Of a stretch of 5,205 nt of DNA, positions 4,864-5,205 are shown piece after piece. Both the position numbers and the translations under genes were made by a program. Origin of the DNA: Burkholderiales bacterium (lineage in GTDB: Bacteria > Pseudomonadota > Gammaproteobacteria > Burkholderiales > Burkholderiaceae_C); the NCBI GenBank assembly GCA_947453585.1, contig CANGHQ010000168.1, positions 1 through 5,205 of the forward strand, in the 5' to 3' direction. Within the stretch, counting starts at the first letter, position 1; every line of letters starts with the position of its first letter. The notes beneath the pieces are model-generated. The model was not told the origin of the DNA. It saw nothing but the letters and a program-made list of their open reading frames with translations, and did no database searches.

Positions 4864-5205
4864 ATGCGCAGCCACCGGGGCCAGCGCGGCTTTACCCTGC
4901 TGGAACTGCTGGTGGTAATGGCCATCGTGGCCATCGCCTCGGCCGGCGTGGTGCTCACCCTGCGCGACAGCAGCGCCTCTGAACTGGAACGCGACGCCCA
5001 GCGCCTGGCCGCCGTGCTGGAATCGGGCCGCGCCCAGTCGCGTATGCAGGGCACGCCGGTGACCTGGCGCGCGGTGCCCGGCGGCTTTGTGCTTGAAGGC
5101 CTGAACCCGCCCCTGCCACCCCAAGCCTGGCTGAGCGCCGACACCACCGTGGGCGCCGTGCTGCGTCCACCGGCGCCCGGCGCGCTTAACACCAACACCG
5201 CAGAC
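4864..5205 (+). CDS. gspH: Type II secretion minor pseudopilin GspH, N-terminal part, cut by window edge
   Basis: An open frame of 114 codons runs from ATG 4864 to the window end without a stop; GspH proteins are usually about 150-190 residues. The leader MRSHRGQRG is followed by FTLLELLVVMAIVAIASAG, a type IV prepilin signal with cleavage after Gly9, Phe10 as the mature N-terminus and Glu14 as the position-5 glutamate. The segment SSASELERDAQRLAAVLESGRAQSRMQGTPVTWR (about 34-67) is typical of GspH, with the helix followed by the first beta strand. GspH is one of the minor pseudopilins thought to sit at the pseudopilus tip with GspI, GspJ and GspK. Position directly after gspG matches the conserved gspG-H-I-J-K order. 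No clear Shine-Dalgarno sequence precedes 4864. An in-frame ATG at 4771, inside gspG, has GAGG 6 bases upstream and would extend the leader by 31 residues. FimT/PilX-type minor pilins are less likely given the neighbour. Confidence 0.88.
   Translation, partial: MRSHRGQRGFTLLELLVVMAIVAIASAGVVLTLRDSSASELERDAQRLAAVLESGRAQSRMQGTPVTWRAVPGGFVLEGLNPPLPPQAWLSADTTVGAVLRPPAPGALNTNTAD

Noticed and set aside
4726..5198. Leftward frames opposite gspG and gspH.
   Set aside because: They lie opposite two genes with intact prepilin motifs and have shadow-like Arg/Ala/His-rich composition.

Overview
The window reads as ordinary chromosomal DNA from a GC-rich proteobacterium. The best fit is a betaproteobacterium of the order Burkholderiales, probably Comamonadaceae-like. 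This is inferred from the protein sequences (a split, Rhodospirillum-type transhydrogenase, a FadD with a PPGVPAEIDP-type N-terminus, a short GspC lacking a PDZ domain) and from GC-biased codon use; no 16S or other marker is present. I found no mobile element, CRISPR array, tRNA or rRNA.

Layout. The left three quarters is a leftward block. Read in the direction of transcription it runs: a promoter region (about 3588-3741), pntA1 (3587 to 2457), pntA2 (2423 to 2103), pntB (2106 to 667), then the first 215 codons of a fadD-type acyl-CoA synthetase (646 to the window edge). Every cistron has a recognisable Shine-Dalgarno sequence, pntA2 and pntB overlap by 4 bases (ATGA), and only 20 bases separate pntB from fadD, so one transcript is likely. 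The three Pnt subunits form the proton-translocating NAD(P) transhydrogenase of the inner membrane, which uses the proton-motive force to drive hydride transfer from NADH to NADP+. FadD activates fatty acids for beta-oxidation, which yields NADH. Co-transcription would therefore link a source of NADH to a machine that turns it into NADPH.

The right quarter belongs to a type II secretion system. A short gspC-like gene (4191 to 3742, leftward) is divergent from gspG (4335 to 4799, rightward), which is followed by gspH (4864 onward, cut by the window). GspG and GspH carry intact prepilin cleavage and methylation motifs. The 143-base divergent region between gspC and gspG contains a perfect 7+7 palindrome and no convincing standard promoter.

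No undescribed system is visible. The points worth a second look are small: a GGGGTCAG-type inverted repeat in the pntA1/pntA2 gap, a strong bulged hairpin between gspG and gspH, a possibly leaderless gspC with a palindrome where a -35 box would lie, uncertain starts of gspG and gspH, and the pnt-fadD linkage.
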